From positions 1 through 34,759 of the forward strand of contig CAVAVT010000016.1 of NCBI GenBank assembly GCA_963592185.1: a stretch of DNA of 34,759 bases, read 5' to 3'. The translations under genes and the position numbers were made by a program. The notes beneath the pieces are model-generated. The model was not told the origin of the DNA. It ran no database searches and was given only the letters and a program-made list of their open reading frames with translations. Shown here one piece after another: positions 24,722-33,800 of the stretch. Position 1 is the stretch's first letter; every line of letters begins with the position of its first letter. Origin of the DNA: CAVAVT01 sp963592185 (GTDB lineage Bacteria > Bacillota > Negativicutes > Selenomonadales > Selenomonadaceae).

Positions 24722-25909
24722 TCAGTCATTTTTCAATATCCGCAGAAGGGAAAAATCTGTAAAGTGCATCTGGGATGCCAGCTCCACAGCCTTGTCCCCT
24801 TCCCCCATGTCGTGATAAAGCACCGCAAGATTCTTCAAGGTATTGTCGTCTATGTCCAGCTCCAGTGCAGACTCAAGCAGAGTCTTTGCATTATCCAGCT
24901 GATTTTTATAATAGTAATCTCCGGCATAGGCATTAAGCACCCTTACCTTTTCCATTGCCGGGATTTTTCTGGACAAAACCTCTTCAATGATAGCTGACAC
25001 CTCTTCTGATTCATCAGCTGATTCCTCTGACTCTGAGATTTCGTCAGCTTCATCCAGTGGATTTTCTGCCTCCGAAACAGTCTTCTCCGAGACAATTTTC
25101 TCAAATAGCGAATCTACTATATCATCAGCAATATTATCAGCAATTTCATCCAAAGATTGTTTCTTTGCTGTTTCCGGCTCTTCTACCACCGCCTCAGCCT
25201 CTATAACATCATCCTCCGGCTCAGCTTCTTTCCTGGAATTTATAGCATTAACCTTTTCCTTCAATGCCTGCAAAAGCTCGGAAGTGCCTGCCTTGTGCTC
25301 GGAGGCCTCACGAACAGCTGTCTCACGGACAGTTTCCGTCTTGTCCGCAATCTTCGCCTTAAGCTTTGCCAAAAGCTCCGATGCATCCTCGGAAAGCCCT
25401 GTATTTCCAGTTTCCACAGCCACCTGGTCCAAAACCTCGGCAACATTGGGGAAGCTTTTTCTGATACGGTCTCTGTCGCCTTTGCTGCATACCCCGAGGA
25501 TATTTTTTATTTCATCCATTTCATCATCCCTAAGGGAACCCTTGCCCTTATCCAAAATGAAATCAATTACAGCATAGGCATCATCCCTGCGGTCCTGCTG
25601 CATACAGATACGTGCCAAAAGAAGTCTTGCACGCACATGGCCTGAAGCAAAGCTCAGGGTGTTGTTGACCCAGGTGGCAGCCCGGTCATAATCCCCCAGC
25701 ATAAAGTACGCCAACGCCCCTTCATACATTGCCTCCGGAGAAACATTTTTGCTCTTTACCAGCTCTGCCAGAGTGTCCAATGCCTTGTCATACTGCTTTG
25801 CCTTTATCTGGTTGCTGAGCTTTGTTTCCAGCTCACTGCGCTGCTGCTTATTTTTGTCAGTCTCTGCCTGCAGCTGCTTTCTCTTCATTCTTTTATTAAA
25901 ACTTCCCAT
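24722..25909 (-). CDS. Acidic TPR protein of the glycosylation operon
   Basis: This 395-residue cytoplasmic protein has no recognisable enzyme domain. A very basic, coiled-coil-like N-terminus (about 1-35) leads to TPR-like helices (about 36-125, including YDKALDTLAELVKSKN and GDYDRAATWVNNTL). A helical middle region follows, then a strongly acidic stretch (about 226-310, rich in Glu/Asp/Ser), and a second TPR pair (about 325-385, DYYYKNQLDNAKTLLESALE). GGAGG lies seven bases before ATG 25909. Between two glycosyltransferase blocks it may be a scaffold or a substrate-binding adaptor. I know of no close named family. Confidence 0.8.
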   Translation of the reverse strand: MGSFNKRMKRKQLQAETDKNKQQRSELETKLSNQIKAKQYDKALDTLAELVKSKNVSPEAMYEGALAYFMLGDYDRAATWVNNTLSFASGHVRARLLLARICMQQDRRDDAYAVIDFILDKGKGSLRDDEMDEIKNILGVCSKGDRDRIRKSFPNVAEVLDQVAVETGNTGLSEDASELLAKLKAKIADKTETVRETAVREASEHKAGTSELLQALKEKVNAINSRKEAEPEDDVIEAEAVVEEPETAKKQSLDEIADNIADDIVDSLFEKIVSEKTVSEAENPLDEADEISESEESADESEEVSAIIEEVLSRKIPAMEKVRVLNAYAGDYYYKNQLDNAKTLLESALELDIDDNTLKNLAVLYHDMGEGDKAVELASQMHFTDFSLLRILKND

Positions 25910-25944
25910 CTATTTCCCTCCAAATATGCTGAGTCAGATATTAC

Positions 25945-28900
25945 CTATTTTTCATTTTTCCTATTATCCCGTACAATCCGTCTGTAACAGGATTCCAAAT
26001 TCCTCATATAGCTTTTGCTGTCCATGAGAGGAGATACCTTCATCATACCACGAAGTCCCCTGTGAAGCATGTCCAAAAGCTCACGGTCCCGTGCCAGTGC
26101 CACAGCTTTTTCAATATAACCCTCCATGGTCACCGCCCCAAGCTCCGGGATTCCAATGGCAGAAAGCATCCCATAAGCAAAACGGGTACTGCGGCGGCTG
26201 GAATATCTGGTAATCACCGGAACCCCCATATACAGGGCATCGCAGGTAGTTCCGCCTCCGGGATAGGGATAAGTATCCAGTGCAATATCCACATCAAGAT
26301 ACCGGCTCAAATATTCCACAGTTGCCGGTTCAAAAATCACTCTGTCCATGTCCACGCCCAAGGCTTCCATCCGGGCATAAACTGTATCTATATTTTCCGG
26401 ACTGTAAAGCAGCTGGCATTTTATCAAAAGCTTGGAATCTGGAACCTGACGAAGGATTTCTCCCCAGGCTCTAATTACTTCATCGGTAAATTTCCTATAA
26501 TGGTTAAATACTCCAAAGAGAATATAGCCATTTTTCTTCACTGGAGCACCAGCTGATTCCCTCATTTCATTTTCTGGCGAGAAGCAGAACTGGCTTTTTA
26601 CATAGAGTAATTTTTCTGTGAAAAGTTCATCGTGAAGCCCCTTGGGGTCCACATATTCATCCGTCAGGAAGTAATCCACCTGTGAAAGCCCAGTGGTGGC
26701 CATATATCCAAGTCCTGAAATCTGAATTTTTGCCGGACGGAAGACAAGAATGGGCAACCCCGAGCCAGAGCTGTGACCTCCCAGGTCAAAAAGAATGTCC
26801 AAACCGTCTTTACGAATGATTTCTGCCGCCTTGGCATAATCCATTCCGTGAATATCACGCCATGCATCCACCTGCACCCTTAATTTTTCACCGCATTCGT
26901 CGGTTCTATCCGCAAGACTATAGGCAAAAACTTCAAATCTATCCCTGTCATAGGCTGTAAGCATCGGTCTTATAAAGGGATACATTACATGCCGCCTGAA
27001 ATCAGCGGAGATATACCCAATCCGTATTTTTCCATTAGTATTGCGAGGGGTACTGGGGCTTTCCACTGGCTTAAGCATTCCTGCCACCAGTTCCCCGTAC
27101 CCCTTATGAAGCTCCAAAAGCTCCTTTTCAGATATATCCCTGTAATTCATGGATAAAAGCATGGAACTATACGCCTCAAAGCATCCCTTTAAGGTGTTTT
27201 CCAGCTTAAAAAGCCCCATATATGCCTCCGGAGTCCCCTTACAGCCTAGATTATGCATTAAAAAGGCACGCTGGCCTAAAAGTGCACGCTTTATTTCATC
27301 ATCCGCCCCGGGATATTCACGGAGAAGCTCATTACAAAGCTTCAGAGACTTTTCAAACCGCCCCAGCTCCTTTAGCGCCACCGCCTGCATATACCTGAGA
27401 TTCAAAATTTCCTCAAATCCCTTATTTAGAGAACGCTCTGCCCAATAAAGCACCGCCTCATAGCTTTTCTTTCTATATGCCTCATAGGCACGGTCATAGG
27501 CAAATTTCCCTGATTCATCCTCAAAGTCTTTCCCCATGTACCTTGAAAAAATCCGTTCATACTCCCCTTCAAGCTCCAACATGTATTTTTTCATATTCAT
27601 GAGGGAGGACTCTGCCATCTTTCTTCTAAGGGTCCTATGAAGCCCGGCTAGTTTATGTGTATCCCCTGCTAGGTTCACAGCGGCAGCTATGTATTCCCCG
27701 ATATTTTTTCCACATAGCTCTCCAAGACCTGCCGCCTGTACAATGCTCGCCCCAAACCTTTCGTGATGGCTGGAGCCGGAAAGAGTTACGACTGGAACGC
27801 CCATGTAAAGGGCATCGCAGGTGGTTCCGCCCCCGGGATAGGGAAAGCTGTCCAGAGCAATATCCATTTTCCTGTAGGCTGAAAGATAGTTGTCCGTAAA
27901 TCCCTCTACATCCACCCGGTCCTCTGGGATTCCAGCCTCACGAAGCCTCTTGAAAAAAGCTGTACGCTTGTTTTCGTCGTCAAAGCTCCCAGCCTTCAAG
28001 AACAGCCGGGAATTTTGAACCTGATGGAGAATCCTACTCCAAGCCAGCAAAACCTCCGGAGTAAGCTTATCCAGCCTGTTCATGCTTCCAAAGGTAATAT
28101 ATCCATTTTTTTGAAAGGGTGCTGGTGAAATCTCTTCCCCAAGGAAAATTGGCGTGTAGCAAAAATGACTTTCCGGAAGCCTGATAAGCTTCTCTGTAAA
28201 ATATTTTTCCTCCCCGGCTGGGGCTGTCACCCTGTCAGTGAGGAAATAATCCACCTGTGAAAGTCCGGTGGTATCAAAATAGCCAATTCCTGAAATCTGT
28301 ATTGGAGCTGGCTTATACGCCAGTATTGGCAGGGCATTGTTTCCAGTATGTCCGGACAAATCCACCAATATATCGATTTCATCCTGATATATCCGCTGGG
28401 CAGCCAGCTGGGCTGACATCCCTCCTAGATAAGTCCAGTGCTGAGCCTTGGATTTAAAAAGCTCCGTTACCTCATCTTCTCTTCCCAGCATGTAGCCATG
28501 GATTTCAAATCTTTCGGTATCCGCAGCCCTAAAGAAGCATTGGCTGAAGCACGAAACAATATGCCGGTTAAAATCCGGAGATATGTAACCCACTCTTATT
28601 TTTTCATGGCGATGGGTTTCTGGGCTATGCTGAAAAGGCTTTAAGTCCGGGATATTTTCTATAATCCTCCCATACCCTTTTGCAGCTTCCAGCTTTTCCA
28701 TCCTGCTGTGATTTGTATAATGGAGGCTCAAAAGGTAGTTGCTGTATTCCGAGAGCTGTCCGCCCTCCGGAGTTTTACAGCTGGATGATTTGCGGTATTC
28801 CTCTGCTGCTCCATCCATATCCCCCTGAGCTTTCATTATTTCAGCCAGAAGGTGGTGAACCGCCCCCATCTGCCAGAGCTGAAGCTCATGGCCTCTCCCC

Positions 28901-29250
28901 AGCGCCCTGTGGCAGAGACTCTCTGCCTTTTCCAGCGCCCCAGCCATAAAATATCCATTTGCCTGAAGAAAAAGACCGTATCCGTATTCCTTACGGCTCT
29001 GAAGGATTTTCGCTGTCTCCATCGCCCCCGAAACATCTCCGGAATCTATTAGAAATACAGCTATCTCCTCCAGCATAACCCTGTTATCCGGCTCTCCTAG
29101 GAGAATCCTTTTGGCTGCAAGCTGGGCTTCACTAATATTCCCAGAGCCAATAAACCCCTTCATTTTTTCAAAAAGCGCTCGGATTTCCCTATAGCTTGGA
29201 ATATCCTCTGACAGGCTGCCGATATTTTTATTTATTGTATTTTTTGTCAT
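25945..29250 (-). CDS. Giant protein with two TPR-GT41 glycosyltransferase modules
   Basis: This 1101-residue protein repeats one plan twice: TPR-like helices (about 20-205), a GT41 core (about 217-570), TPR-like helices (about 580-730), and a second GT41 core (about 741-1098). Both cores keep the key residues: H230 (ISPDFNRHIV) and K395 (GSMNRLDKL), and H754 (ISADFRRHVM) and K920 (GVFNHYRKF). YPYPGGGTTCDALYMGVPV is identical in both apart from one border residue. The family adds sugars to Ser/Thr of proteins. AAGGA lies seven bases before ATG 29250, and no stop or frameshift breaks the fusion. It follows the single GT2 gene by 18 bases. Donor, acceptor and the value of fusion are unknown. 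Confidence 0.9.
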   Translation of the reverse strand: MTKNTINKNIGSLSEDIPSYREIRALFEKMKGFIGSGNISEAQLAAKRILLGEPDNRVMLEEIAVFLIDSGDVSGAMETAKILQSRKEYGYGLFLQANGYFMAGALEKAESLCHRALGRGHELQLWQMGAVHHLLAEIMKAQGDMDGAAEEYRKSSSCKTPEGGQLSEYSNYLLSLHYTNHSRMEKLEAAKGYGRIIENIPDLKPFQHSPETHRHEKIRVGYISPDFNRHIVSCFSQCFFRAADTERFEIHGYMLGREDEVTELFKSKAQHWTYLGGMSAQLAAQRIYQDEIDILVDLSGHTGNNALPILAYKPAPIQISGIGYFDTTGLSQVDYFLTDRVTAPAGEEKYFTEKLIRLPESHFCYTPIFLGEEISPAPFQKNGYITFGSMNRLDKLTPEVLLAWSRILHQVQNSRLFLKAGSFDDENKRTAFFKRLREAGIPEDRVDVEGFTDNYLSAYRKMDIALDSFPYPGGGTTCDALYMGVPVVTLSGSSHHERFGASIVQAAGLGELCGKNIGEYIAAAVNLAGDTHKLAGLHRTLRRKMAESSLMNMKKYMLELEGEYERIFSRYMGKDFEDESGKFAYDRAYEAYRKKSYEAVLYWAERSLNKGFEEILNLRYMQAVALKELGRFEKSLKLCNELLREYPGADDEIKRALLGQRAFLMHNLGCKGTPEAYMGLFKLENTLKGCFEAYSSMLLSMNYRDISEKELLELHKGYGELVAGMLKPVESPSTPRNTNGKIRIGYISADFRRHVMYPFIRPMLTAYDRDRFEVFAYSLADRTDECGEKLRVQVDAWRDIHGMDYAKAAEIIRKDGLDILFDLGGHSSGSGLPILVFRPAKIQISGLGYMATTGLSQVDYFLTDEYVDPKGLHDELFTEKLLYVKSQFCFSPENEMRESAGAPVKKNGYILFGVFNHYRKFTDEVIRAWGEILRQVPDSKLLIKCQLLYSPENIDTVYARMEALGVDMDRVIFEPATVEYLSRYLDVDIALDTYPYPGGGTTCDALYMGVPVITRYSSRRSTRFAYGMLSAIGIPELGAVTMEGYIEKAVALARDRELLDMLHRGLRGMMKVSPLMDSKSYMRNLESCYRRIVRDNRKNEK

Positions 29251-29268
29251 GGGATATTCCTTCCTGAG

Positions 29269-30807
29269 TTAAAGAGTTTTTCTAAGCCTTTCCAGCGTTC
29301 TGATAATGTCCCCTGTTTGACTGTTATCCGATTCTGATGTATTGGTCTTTCCCTGTACCTCGTTATAGTTGGGAGAAAGCAGTGTATTAAGGGGACCTCT
29401 GCCTGAGATTCCGATTTTCTCCGCTGCCAATAATCCAGCCAACGAAAAAACTGCCGCCTGGTCTGCGGTCATATGCCCTGCTGCCTTNNNNNNNNNNNNN
29501 NNNNNNNNNNNNNNNNNNNNNNNNNNNNNNNNNNNNNNNNNNNNNNNNNNNNNNNNNNNNNNNNNNNNNNNNNNNNNNNNNNNNNNNNNNNNNNNNNNNN
29601 NNNNNNNNNNNNNNNNNNNNNNNNNNNNNNNNNNNNNNNNNNNNNNNNNNNNNNNNNNNNNNNNNNNNNNNNNNNNNNNNNNNNNNNNNNNNNNNNNNNN
29701 NNNNNNNNNNNNNNNNNNNNNNNNNNNNCCCTTAATAACAAGTTCCATTGCCTCCGGGGTATTGCCCTTCATTTTGGCAATATGGGCAAGCTTTAGATAG
29801 ACTCCGGCAAGCATATTCATGGCTTCAAGGCCGCACTCCACATTTTTCTTGCCATTAATCCGGACATCCTCCACAATGGCTATGCCCGTTCTAAAGGATT
29901 TTTCCGCTGATAGCCAGTCCCGTTCCCTTATGGCAATAACGCCCTTCATGAAGTGAAATTCTCCCTGCTCTGGGAATTTTTCCAATGCCTTTCCCAAAAC
30001 CTCACGGATTTCCCCGTTGGATTTTTTCAGCATAAACATGGACTGAAGCCAGATAACATAGGGACGGTTCGCCATGCCAAACATTTTATAGGGCCCCTCC
30101 GCCGCCCGCCGGGCATATTCCAAGGATTTTTCATACTCCTTGAGACCGTAATAACAGTCCGCAAAATACATACAATTCCGGTCCTCATCATGATTTTCCT
30201 CGGCGGATTTCTTTAGAATCTCCAAATTCCTTTTGAACTTTGTTTCCACCACAGAGGCTGCATAACCGGTGTGATATATCTTTATATCCGGCAAAAATTC
30301 CAGATTCTGCTTTTCCTTGCTGAAATTCTGCAAATTTTCATGTATCTGTCCCACAAATCTTGTGTTGGGACGATTCCTAAATATCCTGACAGAGAGAGTT
30401 TCATCCAAAAATTTATTGCCCTGATCCGGGTCTATGCTTACATTCCTGCAAATAAATCCAGAAAGCTCCTTTTCTCCATGTCGCCTGTCCAGAATCTTTA
30501 GCAAAATATTGGCATCCTGCTCTGTAAGATACTCGTCTGCATCAAAAAATAAAATCCAGTCTCCCTTTGCCTGTTCCAGTGCATGATTTTTTGCCTTAGC
30601 AAAATCTCCGCACCAAGGGAAGTCAAACAGCCTTGCCCCAGCTTCCTCGGCGATTTCTCTGGTTCTATCCTTGGAGCCGGTATCCACCACCACCAGTTCG
30701 TCAGCCATGTAGTTCATGCTTTTTATCCATGTGGGAAGATTTTTTTCCTCGTTCTTTACGATGGCACAGGCGGATATGGTGTATTTTCTATTCCTTTTGC
30801 TCAGCAT
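29269..30807 (-). CDS. GT2-TPR glycosyltransferase (SunS-like), interrupted by an assembly gap
   Basis: The frame spans 512 residues, of which about 81 (roughly 360-440) fall in the N run at 29488-29728. The N-terminal GT2 domain (about 9-235) opens ISACAIVKNEEKNLPTWIKS, has VVVDTGSKDRT and the metal-binding DAD at 89-91 (FFDADEYL), then FVGQIHENL and YHTGY. TPR-like helices follow. The pattern is that of SunS-like protein glycosyltransferases, which attach sugar to Ser, Thr or Cys. Both sides of the gap are in the same frame if its length is right. ATG 30807 overlaps the previous stop by one base (TAATG). Confidence 0.82.
   Translation of the reverse strand: MLSKRNRKYTISACAIVKNEEKNLPTWIKSMNYMADELVVVDTGSKDRTREIAEEAGARLFDFPWCGDFAKAKNHALEQAKGDWILFFDADEYLTEQDANILLKILDRRHGEKELSGFICRNVSIDPDQGNKFLDETLSVRIFRNRPNTRFVGQIHENLQNFSKEKQNLEFLPDIKIYHTGYAASVVETKFKRNLEILKKSAEENHDEDRNCMYFADCYYGLKEYEKSLEYARRAAEGPYKMFGMANRPYVIWLQSMFMLKKSNGEIREVLGKALEKFPEQGEFHFMKGVIAIRERDWLSAEKSFRTGIAIVEDVRINGKKNVECGLEAMNMLAGVYLKLAHIAKMKGNTPEAMELVIKXXXXXXXXXXXXXXXXXXXXXXXXXXXXXXXXXXXXXXXXXXXXXXXXXXXXXXXXXXXXXXXXXXXXXXXXXXXXXXXXXKAAGHMTADQAAVFSLAGLLAAEKIGISGRGPLNTLLSPNYNEVQGKTNTSESDNSQTGDIIRTLERLRKTL
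29488..29728. other. Assembly gap (241 N)
   Basis: Every base from 29488 to 29728 is N, inside the GT2-TPR gene. No sequence can be read here. If the length is an estimate, the gene's true length and frame are uncertain, and a repeat in the TPR part may have caused the gap. Confidence 0.99.
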
Positions 30808-33800
30808 TACTCCGCCCCTCTTTCTTCAATCCATGCCTTATATGACTTCAGCTCCAGGCTAATATCCCCATGGGCTTCAGCACGGCTGATACACTCCATT
30901 GCTGACTCATACTCCCCAATTTGGTAGAGGCAGATTCCTGCCATTCCCCAAAACTCCCCATCGGCCTCCGGTGAATCCGCCGGGATGGCTGATAAAAGTT
31001 CAAAGGCTCCCTGATAGCGGTCCTTTTCCATGGCTTTCTGTGCCACGGATTTCACCTTTTTCAGGGAAAACTTTGTGAGCACTGACGCCATTGCTCCAAT
31101 CTGCTTCTCTGAGCCGTATTCCAAAATATATGGCTCCACCACATTAAAGCCCTCTTCTGAGATTTCTACACTCTCATCCCCAAAATATGCCCTCATGAAA
31201 TTCCCTGCTGGCTCCGGCAGAAGGCTGATGCACCGCTGTCTTACAGCATGACCCTCTATTCCCGGAATTTCTTCTGATTTTAAGATGGACACCACAAGCT
31301 TGTAAAAGGCTCCCACAAGACAATCTATGGATTGGTTATATACCTCATGGTATCGTCCTTCATGGATATCCTTGAAAAGCTGAAGCATCTCTATGTCCGA
31401 GGATTTAGCATCGGGATTTTGCTCTATCAATTCTTTATAAATATCCCAATGCCCCTCCAGCAACGACCATCGGGTAAGTATGCTACGGTGCTCTTTGCTG
31501 TCTCCGATTGTCTCCATTAGATTCTCTATAAAATTCGCCGGGGATAAATCAACATGGATTTCCCGGTAAAGATTCAGGACCCGTCTATTTTTCCAGGATT
31601 CGTTCAGTGCTTTTTCACATAGATTATCTGCCGTAGCAGCCTCCCCAACGGAAAGAGAAAGCTCCCCAAGGATGGCGTACACATCACTCTTAAGGATGGC
31701 AAAATGTGCTGCCTCTTCGGACTGGTCCACTGACTCAAGCTCCAGTGCATTTGTGAGATGTTCCGCAGCCTCTGCATAGCGGCCAAGGTCATATTCGATA
31801 ATACCAGTTTCAGCGTAGTAGTCCGGAATCTCCGGCAGAAGCTCCATTCCCCTTTGGGCTGTTTCCAGCTGAACGCCAAGAGGATAATTAAGCGCACGGA
31901 GAGACTCCAATGCCACCTGAAGCATATTTCCAGCATCCTGATTATCACCGGTATCCAGTGCTATTTGGGAATATTTCAGAGCTTTTTCGTATTGACCTGT
32001 TCCAATATATGCCTCCGCCAAATAATGATAATGTCTTTTATTTTCTCCATCAATCTCAATATCCTTTAGAAGCATTTGAAGATTTCTTGCGGATTTTTCA
32101 GCAATTCGTCCGGAAGAATATCCCTTGTGCAAAACCCGTATACGGCTTTCCCGTGCAATTTCCGGGAGATTTAGCCCCTCTGACACCCTGACCAGATTTT
32201 CATGGATGCTGCCATGGTATCGAAGCTCAGGAGTATTTTTAAAGATACGGACATTATAAAAATGCTGTTTTTCCCTATTATGGTTATCCTCATCAATGTT
32301 AGATATGTAAACCGACAGAGCCTCTGGAGGATTCTCACCTTCGGCATAGGCCTCAATGTGCTCCCTTAAGGTCTCCGGTGTCTCAAAAATTTCATCTGCA
32401 TCGGTGAAGGTTATCCATCCCCCGTCATTTTTCACAGCATTCAAGGCAAAATTCCTAGCATCAGCAAAGCTTCCATTCCATGGAAAATCTATAACCCTGC
32501 ATCCCGATTTTTCCGCAAGCGCCCTAGAGCCGTCTGTAGAGCCAGTATCCACCAGCACCCTTGAGTCTGCGTAAACTTCCGTATTTTTAAGCCACGCCTC
32601 CATGTCCCTGATATCGTTTTTAAATATCAGGCAGGCTGTGATTTTTAATGGAGTATGGGTCTTAGTTTCCTGAATCGGCTTATGTGATTCTTTCAAGTCG
32701 ATATTTTCCTTCCACATAGCCATTCTCTGCTCCAATGTATTCAGCATTCCGGAGTCAAACTGCACCGGCTCCAAACTGGAAATTTTCCCATTTAAAAAAT
32801 CATCATAGCATTTTTCAGCCAGCTTTCCCTCATTTAGGGCTTCACTGTACCGGCCTTCTGCAGCGATGCACTCAGCATACTCGGCATGAAATTCCGGCAG
32901 CTCTGGAAATTCTTCTACAGCCAGCTTTGCCACTTTATGATAATTCGCCACTTGGTTCAGCTCTCTATAGAGCTTAATCAGCAGTCTGTGGGAACGGGAG
33001 GCATAATTAATACTTTGACGGCCATTGATTTTTATATCCATTTCCGCATATTTTATGGCATTTTCCTTGTCTCCAATGCCCTCATAGGATTCCGCTATTG
33101 CCATGTAATACTTCTCCGGCTCCTTGGATGATTCTATTTCCTTTAGCAAAAGTTCAAGATTTCGCTTTGCCTTGGATTTGGCAATAGAGCTGGAATATCC
33201 AGTATGTATAAGGAGAAGTTCGGCTTCTGGGACAGCTGCGGCATTTGCTACATCTCCACCATTTTCCTTCAGCTGCTCATGTATTCTTCCCTCATAGCGA
33301 AGCTCTGGAAGATTTCTGAACACACGGGGAGTGTACACATCCACCAAATGCTCCCCGGTGTCAGCATCAATATTACGCCACTGAATCAAGAGAAGCTTTT
33401 TCTCCGCCCTATCCGCTTCTTCCAGTACTCTCCTTAAATTGCCAGCTGTTTCAGGAGTGAAATATTCATCTGCATCCAAAAAGAGAATCCATCTTCCCTG
33501 AGCCTTTTCAATGGTAAAATTTCTAGCCTCGGAAAAATCATTTTTCCACTCATGATGATAGATTTTCGCCCCATAGGCTCTGGCTATATCACAGGTTCCA
33601 TCTGTAGATCCGGTATCCGTCACAATAAGCTCGTCAAAAAGCCCCTGTATGCTTTTTAGGGACTGGGATAGCTTATCCTCTTCATTTTTAACGATATAGC
33701 AGGCGGATATATATATTGGCTTATCTTCTTGAGTTTTATTGTTCTGCTCAAGGGCATGAATCTCCCCGATGCGCTTTTCCACTATATTAGCTGTTTTCTC

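Noticed and set aside
24987..25577. Plus-strand open frame of 196 codons rich in Ser and Ala
   Set aside because: It is the antisense of the acidic Glu/Asp/Ser stretch of the TPR protein; the Ser-rich translation is a by-product of that composition.
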